In this document: one piece after another, positions 24,279 to 32,817 of the stretch
Position numbering within the stretch: the stretch's first letter is position 1
Layout of the letters: the number at the start of each line of letters is the position of its first letter
Assembly: GCA_040394735.1 (NCBI GenBank)
Contig: JBEBRR010000003.1
Coordinates: 1 to 64,000 of the forward strand
Length of the DNA: 64,000 bases
DNA from: Leadbetterella byssophila_A
Lineage (GTDB): Bacteria > Bacteroidota > Bacteroidia > Cytophagales > Spirosomataceae
Reading direction: 5' to 3'
Program-made: the position numbers and the translations under genes
Notes under the pieces: generated by a model
Seen by the model: the letters and a program-made list of their open reading frames with translations, nothing else
Databases searched by the model: none
What the model was told of the DNA's origin: nothing

Positions 24279-27200
24279 TTGAAAACAGTGTTAGACAGCA
24301 TAATAAGATTCAGTATAAAAAATAAGATCGTTATCGGGCTGATGACCTTATTGCTGGTTATCTGGGGCGGCTGGAGCGCCACCCGGCTACCCATTGATGC
24401 CGTACCGGATATTACCAATAACCAGGTACAGATTTTCACCTCATGCCCCACCCTGGCCGGCCAGGAAGTAGAGCAGCTGGTCACTTTTCCCATTGAGCAA
24501 AGTATAGCCAATGTTCCCGATATTGAAGAAATCAGGAGTATTTCCCGCTTCGGGTTATCCGTTATTACGGTGGTGTTTAAAGAAAAGGTAGATATCTATT
24601 TTGCCCGGCAACTGATCAATGAACGCCTGAAAGAGGCTCTCGATCAGATCCCCCGCGACATAGGCACTCCTGAAATGGCTCCGGTGAGCACAGGCCTGGG
24701 AGAGGTTTACCAGTACATCATACACCCCAGGCAGGGCAGCGAAGGAAAATACAATGCCCGTGACCTTCGCACCATGCAGGACTGGATAGTAGCCAGGCAG
24801 CTCTACGGAACCCCCGGAATAGCGGAAGTAAATAGCTTTGGAGGCCGGTTAAAGCAATATGAAGTGGCCGTAAACCCCGACAGGCTCAGGGCTATGGGAG
24901 TAAGTATTCCCGATATCTTCACTGCCCTTGAAATGAATAATCAAAACACGGGAGGCGCTTACATTGACAAAAAGCCCAATGCCTATTTCATCCGGGGCAT
25001 AGGCCTGGTCACCTCCCTGGAAGACGTTAAAAATATTGCCGTTAAAAACACAGGAGCAGTCCCTATTTTTGTGAAGGATGTGGCCGATGTACGCTTTGGC
25101 AGCGCGGTGCGCTACGGAGCGCTGACCTATAACGGAGAGGTGGATGCCGTGGGAGGTGTAGTCATGATGCTGAAAGGAGAAAACAGCAATGAAGTGGTGA
25201 ACCGTATCAAGGAAAAGCTACCAGTTATTCAGAAGTCCCTGCCGGAAGATGTGGTCATAGAGCCTTATTTAGACAGGACCGACCTGGTGGGCAGGGCCAT
25301 TAAAACCGTTGAGAAGAACCTGATTGAAGGAGCCCTGATCGTGATATTCGTGCTGGTGATCTTTTTGGGCAACCTCAGGGCGGGGCTGATCGTAGCTTCT
25401 GCCATCCCCTTATCACTTCTTTTTGCCCTCGGCATGATGAACGTATTCGGAGTAAGCGCCAATTTAATGAGCCTCGGTGCCATAGATTTCGGGCTTATTG
25501 TAGACGGGGCGGTGATTGTGGTGGAAGCCACGCTTCATCACCTGGGTCTGCGGAGATCCACCCACCGGCTGACACAGGAGGAAATGGACAAGGAGGTATT
25601 TGAGTCAGCATCCAGGATCCGTACCAGTGCGGCCTTCGGTGAGATTATTATCCTGATCGTTTATATCCCTATCCTGACGCTGGTAGGAGTGGAAGGTAAA
25701 ATGTTCGGCCCTATGGCGCAAACGGTAGGGTTTGCCATTTTCGGTGCCCTGATCCTGTCGTTGACCTACATCCCTATGATGTGCGCCCTTTTCCTGCCCA
25801 AAACCCCGCACCGCAATAAGACCTTCAGCGACCGGATGATCGGAAGGCTGCAGGCCCTGTATCAGCCTCTTCTGCAGAAGGCCATTCAATTTAAATATTT
25901 CATTGCAGCAGTCACCGCAGGTATCTTTGCATTTTCTGTATTCTTATTCAGCAGAATGGGAGGTGAGTTTATCCCCCAGCTGCAGGAGGGCGACTTCGCC
26001 TTTCATTGCATCCTTCCCCAGGGAAGCTCGCTGGAGCAGAGTATTGAAACCTCCATGCAGGCTTCACGGATAATTAAAAAATTTGAGGAAGTCAGAATGG
26101 TGGTCGGCAAGACCGGAGCAGCGGAGGTACCCACTGACCCTATGCCCCCTGAAGCGACCGATTTAATGGTGGTTCTGAAACCTCAGAGTGAATGGAAGTC
26201 CGGCAGAAATTACAATGAACTCGGTGACGCCATCATGAAAGAGCTGGAAGTGATACCGGGTGTTTTCTTTGAAAAAAATCAACCTATCCAGATGCGGTTC
26301 AATGAGCTGATGACGGGTATCCGCCAGGATGTGGCCGTTAAAATTTTCGGAGAAAACCTCGACTCCCTCATCGCCTATGCCGGGCAGGTGGCAGAGGTCA
26401 TCCGGGCGGTGGAAGGCACCACCGCACCGCAGATTGAGCGGGTGAGTGGCTTACCCCAGATTAATATAGAATATGACAGGACGAGGATTGCCAACTATGG
26501 CCTCACCGTTAAAGATGTAAACGACGTGGTCAGCACCGCTTTTGCCGGCAGAAGTACGGGGCAGGTATATGAAAATGAACGAAGGTTTGACCTGGTGGTC
26601 AGGCTCGACAGCACCTACAGAAGCAGCATAGAAGACGTACGGAACCTGGTCATCCCCACCAACACGGGAATTCAGATCCCGTTATCGCAGGTGGCTGACA
26701 TCGGCTATAAGCTTGGGCCGGCCCAGATCAGCCGCGAAGCGGGAAAGCGAAGAATCGTCATTGGCTTTAATGTATCGGGAAGAGATGTACAGGGAGTGGT
26801 CAGTGATATTCAGAAAGCGCTGGCACAGCAGGTGAAGCTGCCCTCAGGCTATTATTTCACCTATGGCGGCCAGTTTGAAAATCTGCAGGAGGCCAGCGGG
26901 CGGCTAATGGTAGCGGTGCCCGTATCCCTGCTCCTGATTTTCATGCTGCTGTACTTCACTTTTCACTCCTTTAAGCAGGCTGTCCTTATTTTTACGGCAA
27001 TCCCTATGAGCGCTATCGGGGGAATTTTCGCCCTGATGCTCCGCGATATGCCTTTCAGCATCAGTGCCGGAATCGGATTCATCGCCCTGTTCGGAGTAGC
27101 TGTTCTGAACGGCATTGTATTGATAGGCACCTTCAACCAGCTGGAAAAGGATGGCATTACCGATGTACTCAAAAGGGTAAAGGAAGGCACGCTTATACGG

Positions 27201-28601
27201 TTGCGCCCCGTACTGATGACGGCAGCAGTGGCCTCCCTGGGCTTCCTTCCTATGGCCATCAGTACCAGCGCAGGAGCTGAAGTTCAGAAACCCCTTGCTA
27301 CCGTCGTCATTGGCGGATTGGTGACCGCTACCTTCCTGACCCTCTTCGTACTGCCCCTGCTTTATATTCTTTTCAATACAAAACTCCATTTCCGGCAGCC
27401 GGGCAACACATTCCGGGTGCTCATTCTGGCATTCCTGCTACTGAATGCAGCAGGAAGCCGGGCCCAGACCAGGATCTCCGTCCGGTCGGCCATTGATACG
27501 GCATTAAGTAACAATAAACAGTATGCCGTCAATAACGCAGAAATAGAAAGCGCAGGCCTGAATGTGAAAACCGCCTGGGAAATTCCTAAAACAGCCGTGT
27601 TTGTGGAGAATGAAGACTACCGGCCTTCAGATAATACCGGAATCATGAAGATAGGCATAACGCAGGGCATAGCCTGGCCGGGGCTCTACAGTGCACGGAA
27701 AAAATACATGGATGAGCAGCTCCGGTATGCCCGGCTGAATACCGGCCTTCTCAATGCTCAAATCAAAAGAGAGGTGAGAGTCGCCTACTATCAGCTATGG
27801 TACCTCCAGGACAAGCAACTGCTGTTTCAGCGTTTAGACAGCCTGTATACCGATTTGCTGAAAGCCACAGACCTCCGGGTGAAAACCGGAGATGTGGCCG
27901 CACTGGACAGGATCGCAGCCGAGGCCCGGCTGAGAGAATTGCAGGCGCAGCTGGAGCAAAACAAAAAAGATATGGTGATACAGCAGCAACTAATGATGAT
28001 GCTCCTCAATAAAAATGAATGGATGCTTCCGGTAAATGAAGCGCTGGGTAAGGTAGAAGTCAATGGGTGGGAAGCACCCGGAAACCACCCGCTGTTAGAA
28101 TTGCAGCAGCAGAATGTGAACATTGCCGAGTCGGGCATTGCGGTACAGAAAAATACCAACAAGCCGGAATTTTCCGGAAGGTTTTTCTCCCAGGCACTTT
28201 GGGGGGCAAAAGATCCGTTCAGCGGGTTTTCCGTATCTGCCTCTATCCCCATCTTCGGAACGGGCGCTTATAAAAACCGGGTAAAGGCTGCTGTTGCCGG
28301 CAAAATGGTGCAGCAGCAAATGCTGGAATACCAGACCCAGGAACTCCTTACCCAAAAGCTGAACCTTGCTTCGGATATTGAAAAAAACCGGGCTTTATTA
28401 AAGTACTATGAAGAAACCGGGTTGCTCCAGGCCGAAGCCATTATCCGGGCAGCTACCTCAGGGTATGCTGCCGGTGACCTGTCTTTTGCCGAGCTGAGCC
28501 AGTTTATGAGCCAGGCCATCAGTATCCGGCAGAATTACCTGGATGTGCTGAACCTTTATAACCAGTCGGCTATCCAATTCAATTATTTCAATAATAACTA
28601 G
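24279..28601 (+). CDS. CusA/CzcA heavy-metal RND pump fused to a TolC-like outer membrane channel
   Basis: 1440 residues. Residues 1 to about 1040 are a complete HME-RND proton antiporter: first span NKIVIGLMTLLLVIWGGWSA, then IGLVTSLEDVKNIAVK, and the family hallmark GAIDFGLIVDGAVIVVEATL in the fourth span. Residues about 1063-1440 form a TolC-like channel domain (ISVRSAIDTALSNNKQYAV, ITQGIAWPGLYSARKKYMDE, long alpha-helical hairpins). Between them lies a segment like a signal peptide, TFRVLILAFLLLNAAGSRAQ (about 1043-1062), which may be cut by signal peptidase to release the channel. The start codon is TTG at 24279 or GTG three codons later. It exports Cu, Ag, Zn, Co or Cd; which one cannot be told. 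It works with the adaptor encoded next. Confidence 0.92.
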   Translation: MKTVLDSIIRFSIKNKIVIGLMTLLLVIWGGWSATRLPIDAVPDITNNQVQIFTSCPTLAGQEVEQLVTFPIEQSIANVPDIEEIRSISRFGLSVITVVFKEKVDIYFARQLINERLKEALDQIPRDIGTPEMAPVSTGLGEVYQYIIHPRQGSEGKYNARDLRTMQDWIVARQLYGTPGIAEVNSFGGRLKQYEVAVNPDRLRAMGVSIPDIFTALEMNNQNTGGAYIDKKPNAYFIRGIGLVTSLEDVKNIAVKNTGAVPIFVKDVADVRFGSAVRYGALTYNGEVDAVGGVVMMLKGENSNEVVNRIKEKLPVIQKSLPEDVVIEPYLDRTDLVGRAIKTVEKNLIEGALIVIFVLVIFLGNLRAGLIVASAIPLSLLFALGMMNVFGVSANLMSLGAIDFGLIVDGAVIVVEATLHHLGLRRSTHRLTQEEMDKEVFESASRIRTSAAFGEIIILIVYIPILTLVGVEGKMFGPMAQTVGFAIFGALILSLTYIPMMCALFLPKTPHRNKTFSDRMIGRLQALYQPLLQKAIQFKYFIAAVTAGIFAFSVFLFSRMGGEFIPQLQEGDFAFHCILPQGSSLEQSIETSMQASRIIKKFEEVRMVVGKTGAAEVPTDPMPPEATDLMVVLKPQSEWKSGRNYNELGDAIMKELEVIPGVFFEKNQPIQMRFNELMTGIRQDVAVKIFGENLDSLIAYAGQVAEVIRAVEGTTAPQIERVSGLPQINIEYDRTRIANYGLTVKDVNDVVSTAFAGRSTGQVYENERRFDLVVRLDSTYRSSIEDVRNLVIPTNTGIQIPLSQVADIGYKLGPAQISREAGKRRIVIGFNVSGRDVQGVVSDIQKALAQQVKLPSGYYFTYGGQFENLQEASGRLMVAVPVSLLLIFMLLYFTFHSFKQAVLIFTAIPMSAIGGIFALMLRDMPFSISAGIGFIALFGVAVLNGIVLIGTFNQLEKDGITDVLKRVKEGTLIRLRPVLMTAAVASLGFLPMAISTSAGAEVQKPLATVVIGGLVTATFLTLFVLPLLYILFNTKLHFRQPGNTFRVLILAFLLLNAAGSRAQTRISVRSAIDTALSNNKQYAVNNAEIESAGLNVKTAWEIPKTAVFVENEDYRPSDNTGIMKIGITQGIAWPGLYSARKKYMDEQLRYARLNTGLLNAQIKREVRVAYYQLWYLQDKQLLFQRLDSLYTDLLKATDLRVKTGDVAALDRIAAEARLRELQAQLEQNKKDMVIQQQLMMMLLNKNEWMLPVNEALGKVEVNGWEAPGNHPLLELQQQNVNIAESGIAVQKNTNKPEFSGRFFSQALWGAKDPFSGFSVSASIPIFGTGAYKNRVKAAVAGKMVQQQMLEYQTQELLTQKLNLASDIEKNRALLKYYEETGLLQAEAIIRAATSGYAAGDLSFAELSQFMSQAISIRQNYLDVLNLYNQSAIQFNYFNNN

Positions 28602-28671
28602 AGGGCTGGGGTGTGAGCCATGAACGGTTGTACTTCGAACTCACTACCCGCAACCCCGAACTGATTTACCT

Positions 28672-29949
28672 ATGAAAATTCTTGCAAAGACAATATCAGC
28701 ATTTATGCTTATGACCCTCCTCAATGGCTGTGGTGCGAAACCTTCGGGAAGCAATACTCCCGGAGAGCACCGGGAAGACCCGGGGCACGAAGAAGAAACG
28801 GTAACCTCGCTTACGGAAGAGCAGGTCAAAGCCGTAGGGATTACTTTCGGAAACATTGAACAGAAAGATTTAACTGCTGTAATTAAAGCCAACGGCATTC
28901 TCCGGGTTCCCAATCTTAACAGGGCTACCATTACTTCACTTTACGGCGGTATCATTCAGTCGTTACAGATAGAGCTGGGCGATTACGTTAAAAAAGGCCA
29001 GGTGATTGCCACCATTGCCAATCCCCAGTTCATCCAGCTGCAGGAGGAATACATTACCCTCGATTCAAGAATCACCCTGGCCGAACAGGAATTGCAGCGC
29101 CAGGTTCAGCTGAATGAGGGGAATGCCGGAGCGAAGAAAAATCTCCAGGCCGCCACCTCCGAGATAAATACATTAAGGACCCGGAAGTCGTCTCTCGGCA
29201 AACAAATCCAGATGATGGGCATTCACCCGGCTTCGTTGAACAATAACAACCTTCAGAGCTCATTGGTGATTACCAGTCCCATCAGCGGAACGGTCAGTAA
29301 CATTTTTGCCCAGCTGGGAAGTTACACTGACGTCTCTTCGCCGGTAGCCGAAGTGGTGGACAATAATTCATTGCACCTGGATTTACAGGTATTTGAAAGG
29401 GACCTGCCCAAAATCAAAGTAGGACAAACCATCCATTTCATGATAACCAATAACCCGGTAGAGACCTATACCGCGAAAGTGTATTCCATAGGTTCTACAT
29501 TTGAAAATGCCAGTAAGACCATAGCCGTGCATAGTTCGGTAGTGGCAAAAAAATCCGGCCTTATAGACGGCATGAATATTACCGGAACGGTCAACCTGGC
29601 CCATGTGACCTCTATGGCGGTGCCTGATGAGGCCATTGTAGAAGCCGACGGCAAATACTACATTTTTGTTCAGACAAGCAGAGCCGCTGCGGAGGATAAG
29701 GATGACCACGGGCATGCACATGATGAAGCAGGACATGATCACGCTCCCGGGCAGGAAGCACCCGGGCCCGCCCAAGGGCAGGCCGGAACGGTGAGTTTCG
29801 AGAAAACAGAGGTCATAAAGGGCGTTTCTGACATGGGTTATACGGCCATCACACCGGTACGTGAGATCTCTCCGGTGGCAAAGATTGTAACCAGGGGAGC
29901 CTTTTTCATTTATGCAAAGCTAAGTAATACAGGCGGGCACAATCATTGA
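28672..29949 (+). CDS. RND efflux periplasmic adaptor lipoprotein (CusB-like)
   Basis: 425 residues. The lipobox LLNGC places the lipidated cysteine at residue 20. The membrane-fusion order is visible: barrel-sandwich half (GGIIQSLQIELGDYVKKGQV), a coiled hairpin (about 125-180), the second lipoyl half (SPISGTVSNIFAQLGSYTDV), then beta-barrel and membrane-proximal domains. A histidine-rich insert, DDHGHAHDEAGHDHAPGQ (about 343-361), and the terminal GGHNH are probable metal-binding tails. The gene follows the CusA-TolC fusion by 70 bp and completes a tripartite metal exporter. A hairpin lies 13 bp after the stop. Confidence 0.92.
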   Translation: MKILAKTISAFMLMTLLNGCGAKPSGSNTPGEHREDPGHEEETVTSLTEEQVKAVGITFGNIEQKDLTAVIKANGILRVPNLNRATITSLYGGIIQSLQIELGDYVKKGQVIATIANPQFIQLQEEYITLDSRITLAEQELQRQVQLNEGNAGAKKNLQAATSEINTLRTRKSSLGKQIQMMGIHPASLNNNNLQSSLVITSPISGTVSNIFAQLGSYTDVSSPVAEVVDNNSLHLDLQVFERDLPKIKVGQTIHFMITNNPVETYTAKVYSIGSTFENASKTIAVHSSVVAKKSGLIDGMNITGTVNLAHVTSMAVPDEAIVEADGKYYIFVQTSRAAAEDKDDHGHAHDEAGHDHAPGQEAPGPAQGQAGTVSFEKTEVIKGVSDMGYTAITPVREISPVAKIVTRGAFFIYAKLSNTGGHNH

Positions 29950-29961
29950 CTCTGTCCGGGT

Positions 29962-29987
29962 ACGGGAGAGTCTTTTTGCTCTCCCGT
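29962..29987. terminator. Hairpin after the metal efflux genes
   Basis: The perfect 9-bp stem ACGGGAGAG / CTCTCCCGT has an 8-nt loop. The T-run expected of an intrinsic terminator is inside the loop rather than after the stem, so termination efficiency is uncertain. Confidence 0.5.
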
Positions 29988-30013
29988 TAAAAATCAAAAT
30001 TAAATCTATTAAT

Positions 30014-30048
30014 TCTATAGATTATATATATTAATACTTGTATATTTG
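30014..30048 (+). promoter_or_regulatory. metNIQ promoter with TCTATAGA operator
   Basis: TATATTTG at 30041-30048 is an exact TAnnTTTG -7 box. There is no TTTG about 20 bp upstream. That position is occupied by AATTCTATAGATTA, whose core TCTATAGA is at 30014-30021. The same palindrome sits upstream of susC (37453) and of the operon at 37827, so it is a likely shared operator. An upstream AATCTATT (about 30003-30010) may be a second half-site. Confidence 0.6.
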
Positions 30049-30162
30049 CGCAGACCATCTCTTAAAACCTGTAACCGGATCAATATCACCGGCCCTGACC
30101 CTGCCTTACAGCCCGGCATAAGGCAACCTGGTCTGTACCGGTCACGTACCGGCTTATCCGAA
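30049..30162 (+). other. Structured leader of metNIQ
   Basis: About 110 nt between the promoter and the metN ATG. It contains the hairpin GCCTTA / TAAGGC (about 30101-30122) and repeated CCGG segments able to pair. A TCTCTTAAAACC stretch near the transcript start resembles TCTCTAAAACC in the leader of the 37827 operon. It does not match the core sequences of SAM-I or SAM-II riboswitches. It may be an attenuator or an unrecognised regulatory RNA. Confidence 0.35.
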
Positions 30163-31179
30163 ATGATCTCTGTTCGTAACATATCGAAAACATTTAACGG
30201 CGCTTTCAAGGCGCTGGATAATATCAGCCTGGAAGTAAAAGAAGGGGATATTGTCGGAATCATAGGCCGTTCGGGAGCCGGAAAAAGCACCCTTATCAGG
30301 ACCGTTAACCTGCTGGAAAAGCCGGATACCGGCCAGATCATCATTAATGGAAAAATATTCACTTCCCTTTCTTCTGAAAGACTGGCCGAAGAGCGCAAAA
30401 AGATAGGAATGATTTTTCAGCATTTTAATCTCCTGTCTTCCCGCACTGTCTTCGGAAACGTGGCCTTTCCCCTGGAGCTTGACAGACATCCCAAAGCTGC
30501 AATCGCACAAAAAGTTACAGAGCTGCTCGAGCTGGTGGGCCTGGCGGAAAAAGCTGACGAATACCCGAAAAGCCTGTCTGGCGGGCAGAAGCAGAGAGTG
30601 GCTATTGCACGGGCGCTGGCCAATGACCCCTATGTACTGTTATGTGACGAGGCCACCAGCGCGCTGGATCCGGCCACCACGCAGGCTATACTGCAATTGC
30701 TGAGAGACATCAACACCAGGCTGAAAATCACTATTTTGCTGATCACCCATGAAATGGAGGTCATCAAAGCCATTTGTAATCATGTAGCTGTGATAGACCA
30801 CGGAAAACTGGTGGCCCGGGGCACCCTGTCAGAACTGGTACAAGACGATATACCGATCATCAAACAATTTCTAAAAACAGAAACTATGACTTTACCGCAA
30901 GAAATTTACAACCGGTTAGGAAATACCTATTCCGAAGGCTTATTTCCTATTGTAGAAGTAGAACTCAACGGCACCATTTCTTTTGAGCGCCTGATAGATG
31001 CCATTCATTCCCAGCTTAAAATCCCCTACCGGCTGCTCAGGGCAGACATTGAGTTTCTGGGAAAAGGAAATTTCGGTAAACTACTGCTTGAGCTCAGGGC
31101 TGATAAAGAAAACACTGACAAAGCGATCCGGTACCTGGACCGGAAGAATATCAAAAATACTGTGAAGGGATATGCCTGA
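30163..31179 (+). CDS. metN: Methionine ABC transporter ATP-binding protein MetN
   Basis: About 338 residues from ATG 30163 (MISVRNISKTFNGAFKALDN). An in-frame extension to 30046 would overlap the promoter and is rejected. Walker A is GRSGAGKST, the signature SLSGGQKQRVAIARALAND, Walker B VLLCDEATSALDP, and the H-loop LLITHEMEV. The C-terminal 90 residues form the NIL regulatory domain that binds methionine (PIVEVELNGTISFERLIDAI). It energises uptake of methionine or related sulfur compounds with MetI and MetQ. The stop overlaps the metI start by 8 bp. Confidence 0.95.
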   Translation: MISVRNISKTFNGAFKALDNISLEVKEGDIVGIIGRSGAGKSTLIRTVNLLEKPDTGQIIINGKIFTSLSSERLAEERKKIGMIFQHFNLLSSRTVFGNVAFPLELDRHPKAAIAQKVTELLELVGLAEKADEYPKSLSGGQKQRVAIARALANDPYVLLCDEATSALDPATTQAILQLLRDINTRLKITILLITHEMEVIKAICNHVAVIDHGKLVARGTLSELVQDDIPIIKQFLKTETMTLPQEIYNRLGNTYSEGLFPIVEVELNGTISFERLIDAIHSQLKIPYRLLRADIEFLGKGNFGKLLLELRADKENTDKAIRYLDRKNIKNTVKGYA

Positions 31180-31825
31180 CTCCACTCTGCTGCTGCTGTT
31201 GAAAGGGCTCCGGGAAACCATTTTTATGACTTTTGCCTCCGGCTTCTTCGGGTTCCTGATCGGGCTTCCCACCGGTATATTCCTGTATCTCACACAGCCC
31301 GGTCAGCTGATGGAAAACAAGTGGCATTATCGTATACTTTCCGTGGTGGTCAATGTATTCCGCTCCGTTCCCTTCATTATACTCATTGTCTGGATGATTC
31401 CGTTTACCCGGGTTCTGGCGGGTACCTCCATCGGGGTGACTGCCGCCCTGGTGCCTCTCAGCACCGGGGTGGCGCCGTTCATTGCACGCCTGGTAGAAAA
31501 CAGCCTGCTTGAAGTGCCGGCGGGACTGGTAGAAACCGCCCGCAGCATGGGGGCCCGGCCCTTGCAGATCATCACCAAAGTATTGCTTCCCGAGGCTCTT
31601 CCTTCCCTGATCAACCATATGACTGTTACCCTGATCACCCTGGTAGGCTACTCGGCGATGGGAGGCGCTGTAGGCGCCGGCGGACTCGGGCAGATCGGGT
31701 ATCAGTACGGCTACATTGGTTATGATGCCCTGATCATGAACACCGTGCTGGGCCTCCTGGTGATCCTTGTTTTCAGTATACAGTTTGCCGGAAACCGGCT
31801 TTCAAAAAAATTTAACCACCGATAA
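31172..31825 (+). CDS. metI: Methionine ABC transporter permease MetI
   Basis: A 217-residue inner-membrane permease with five predicted spans. The EAA loop that docks on MetN is LVETARSMGARPLQIITKVL followed by LPEALPS. The family text GYSAMGGAVGAGGLGQIGYQ near residue 155 is diagnostic for MetI. The second gene of metNIQ, it overlaps metN by 8 bp and is followed after 2 bp by metQ. Confidence 0.95.
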   Translation: MPDSTLLLLLKGLRETIFMTFASGFFGFLIGLPTGIFLYLTQPGQLMENKWHYRILSVVVNVFRSVPFIILIVWMIPFTRVLAGTSIGVTAALVPLSTGVAPFIARLVENSLLEVPAGLVETARSMGARPLQIITKVLLPEALPSLINHMTVTLITLVGYSAMGGAVGAGGLGQIGYQYGYIGYDALIMNTVLGLLVILVFSIQFAGNRLSKKFNHR

Positions 31826-31827
31826 TT

Positions 31828-32631
31828 ATGCTAAAAAATATAAAAACGCTCAGTATAGCCGCCCTGTTTCTGCTTGGCGCATGTTCTTCCGGAAATGACA
31901 ACCCGAACTCTCTTAAAGTGGGGATCACCTCAGGGCCAGAACGTGAAATAGCAGAAACCGCGCGGAAAGTAGCCAGGCAAAAATACGACCTGGATGTAGA
32001 ACTGGTTATATTCAATGAATATGTATTGCCCAATGAGGCACTTCACCAGGGAGATATTGACCTGAATGCTTTTCAGCATATTCCTTACCTGGAAGAGCAG
32101 TCCAGGCAACGGGGATATAAGCTGGCCGTGGCAGGCAAAACCTTTGTGTATCCCATAGTAGCGTATTCCAAAAAAATATCCTCTCTGAAAGAGCTGCAAA
32201 ACGGCAGCACCGTAGTGATTCCCAACGATCCTGCCAACGGCGGGCGGGCTCTCCTTTTATTTCAGAAAAAAGGGCTGCTGAAGCTGAAAGACGGCGTAGG
32301 GCTGCTTCCCGGAATCACTGACATTACAGACAATCCGAAAAAACTGAATTTCCTTGAAATTGAAGCTCCCCAACTACCGAGGGTTTTAGACGACAACAAT
32401 GTGGTGATTGCCGTGATCAACAGTAATTTTGCTGCCCAGGCCGGCCTCGACGTAGAAAAATACGGTATACTGAAAGAAGATAAAAACTCACCCTATGTCA
32501 ATGTGATTGTTTCCCGCGAGGATAATAAGGACGAAGAGAAAGTAAAAAACTTTGTAAAAGCATATCAGTCCGGAGAAGTGGAAGCCGCAGCTTTCAAAGC
32601 CTTTAAAGGCGGTGCTGTGAAAGGATGGTAA
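31828..32631 (+). CDS. metQ: Methionine-binding lipoprotein MetQ
   Basis: A 267-residue NlpA-family solute-binding lipoprotein. The lipobox FLLGAC places the lipidated cysteine at residue 19. Family motifs are LKVGITSGPEREIAE, FNEYVLPNEALHQGDIDLNA, FQHIPYLEEQ and IPNDPANGGRALLLFQKKGL. It delivers methionine (L-, D- or a derivative) to MetI. It is the last gene of the operon, with a terminator 17 bp after the stop. Confidence 0.95.
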   Translation: MLKNIKTLSIAALFLLGACSSGNDNPNSLKVGITSGPEREIAETARKVARQKYDLDVELVIFNEYVLPNEALHQGDIDLNAFQHIPYLEEQSRQRGYKLAVAGKTFVYPIVAYSKKISSLKELQNGSTVVIPNDPANGGRALLLFQKKGLLKLKDGVGLLPGITDITDNPKKLNFLEIEAPQLPRVLDDNNVVIAVINSNFAAQAGLDVEKYGILKEDKNSPYVNVIVSREDNKDEEKVKNFVKAYQSGEVEAAAFKAFKGGAVKGW

Positions 32632-32647
32632 TCACCTGCTCTTCAAA

Positions 32648-32687
32648 AAAATTTCCCGGGCTCAACGAGTCCGGGAATTTTGCTATT
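32648..32687 (+). terminator. Terminator after metQ
   Basis: AAAATTTCCCGG pairs with CCGGGAATTTT, with one bulged T and an inner GCTC/GAGT extension. TTTTGCTATTT follows. Some of this A/T stem would also serve minus-strand transcription. Confidence 0.8.
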
Positions 32688-32751
32688 TAACCTATTTCAC
32701 ACATATGAACTTTGCGATGAGAACGGCGGGCTTTTGCACACCGGGATAATG

Positions 32752-32777
32752 ATGACCCCACCAAACGGTGAGGTCAT
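32752..32777. other. Hairpin between metQ and susD ends
   Basis: ATGACCCCACC, an AAAC loop and GGTGAGGTCAT form an 11-bp stem with one mismatch, 40 bp beyond the susD stop. No T-run follows on either strand. It may help end the susCD transcript or shield its 3' end. Confidence 0.35.
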
Positions 32778-32817
32778 GCATGGCGTTCCAACAATCGTAC
32801 AATACAGACAAAATCAT

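Noticed and set aside
30049..30162. SAM riboswitch before metN
   Set aside because: A GGCAACCTGG stretch recalls the S-box, but the other core segments of SAM-I are missing and no SAM-II pseudoknot sequence is present.
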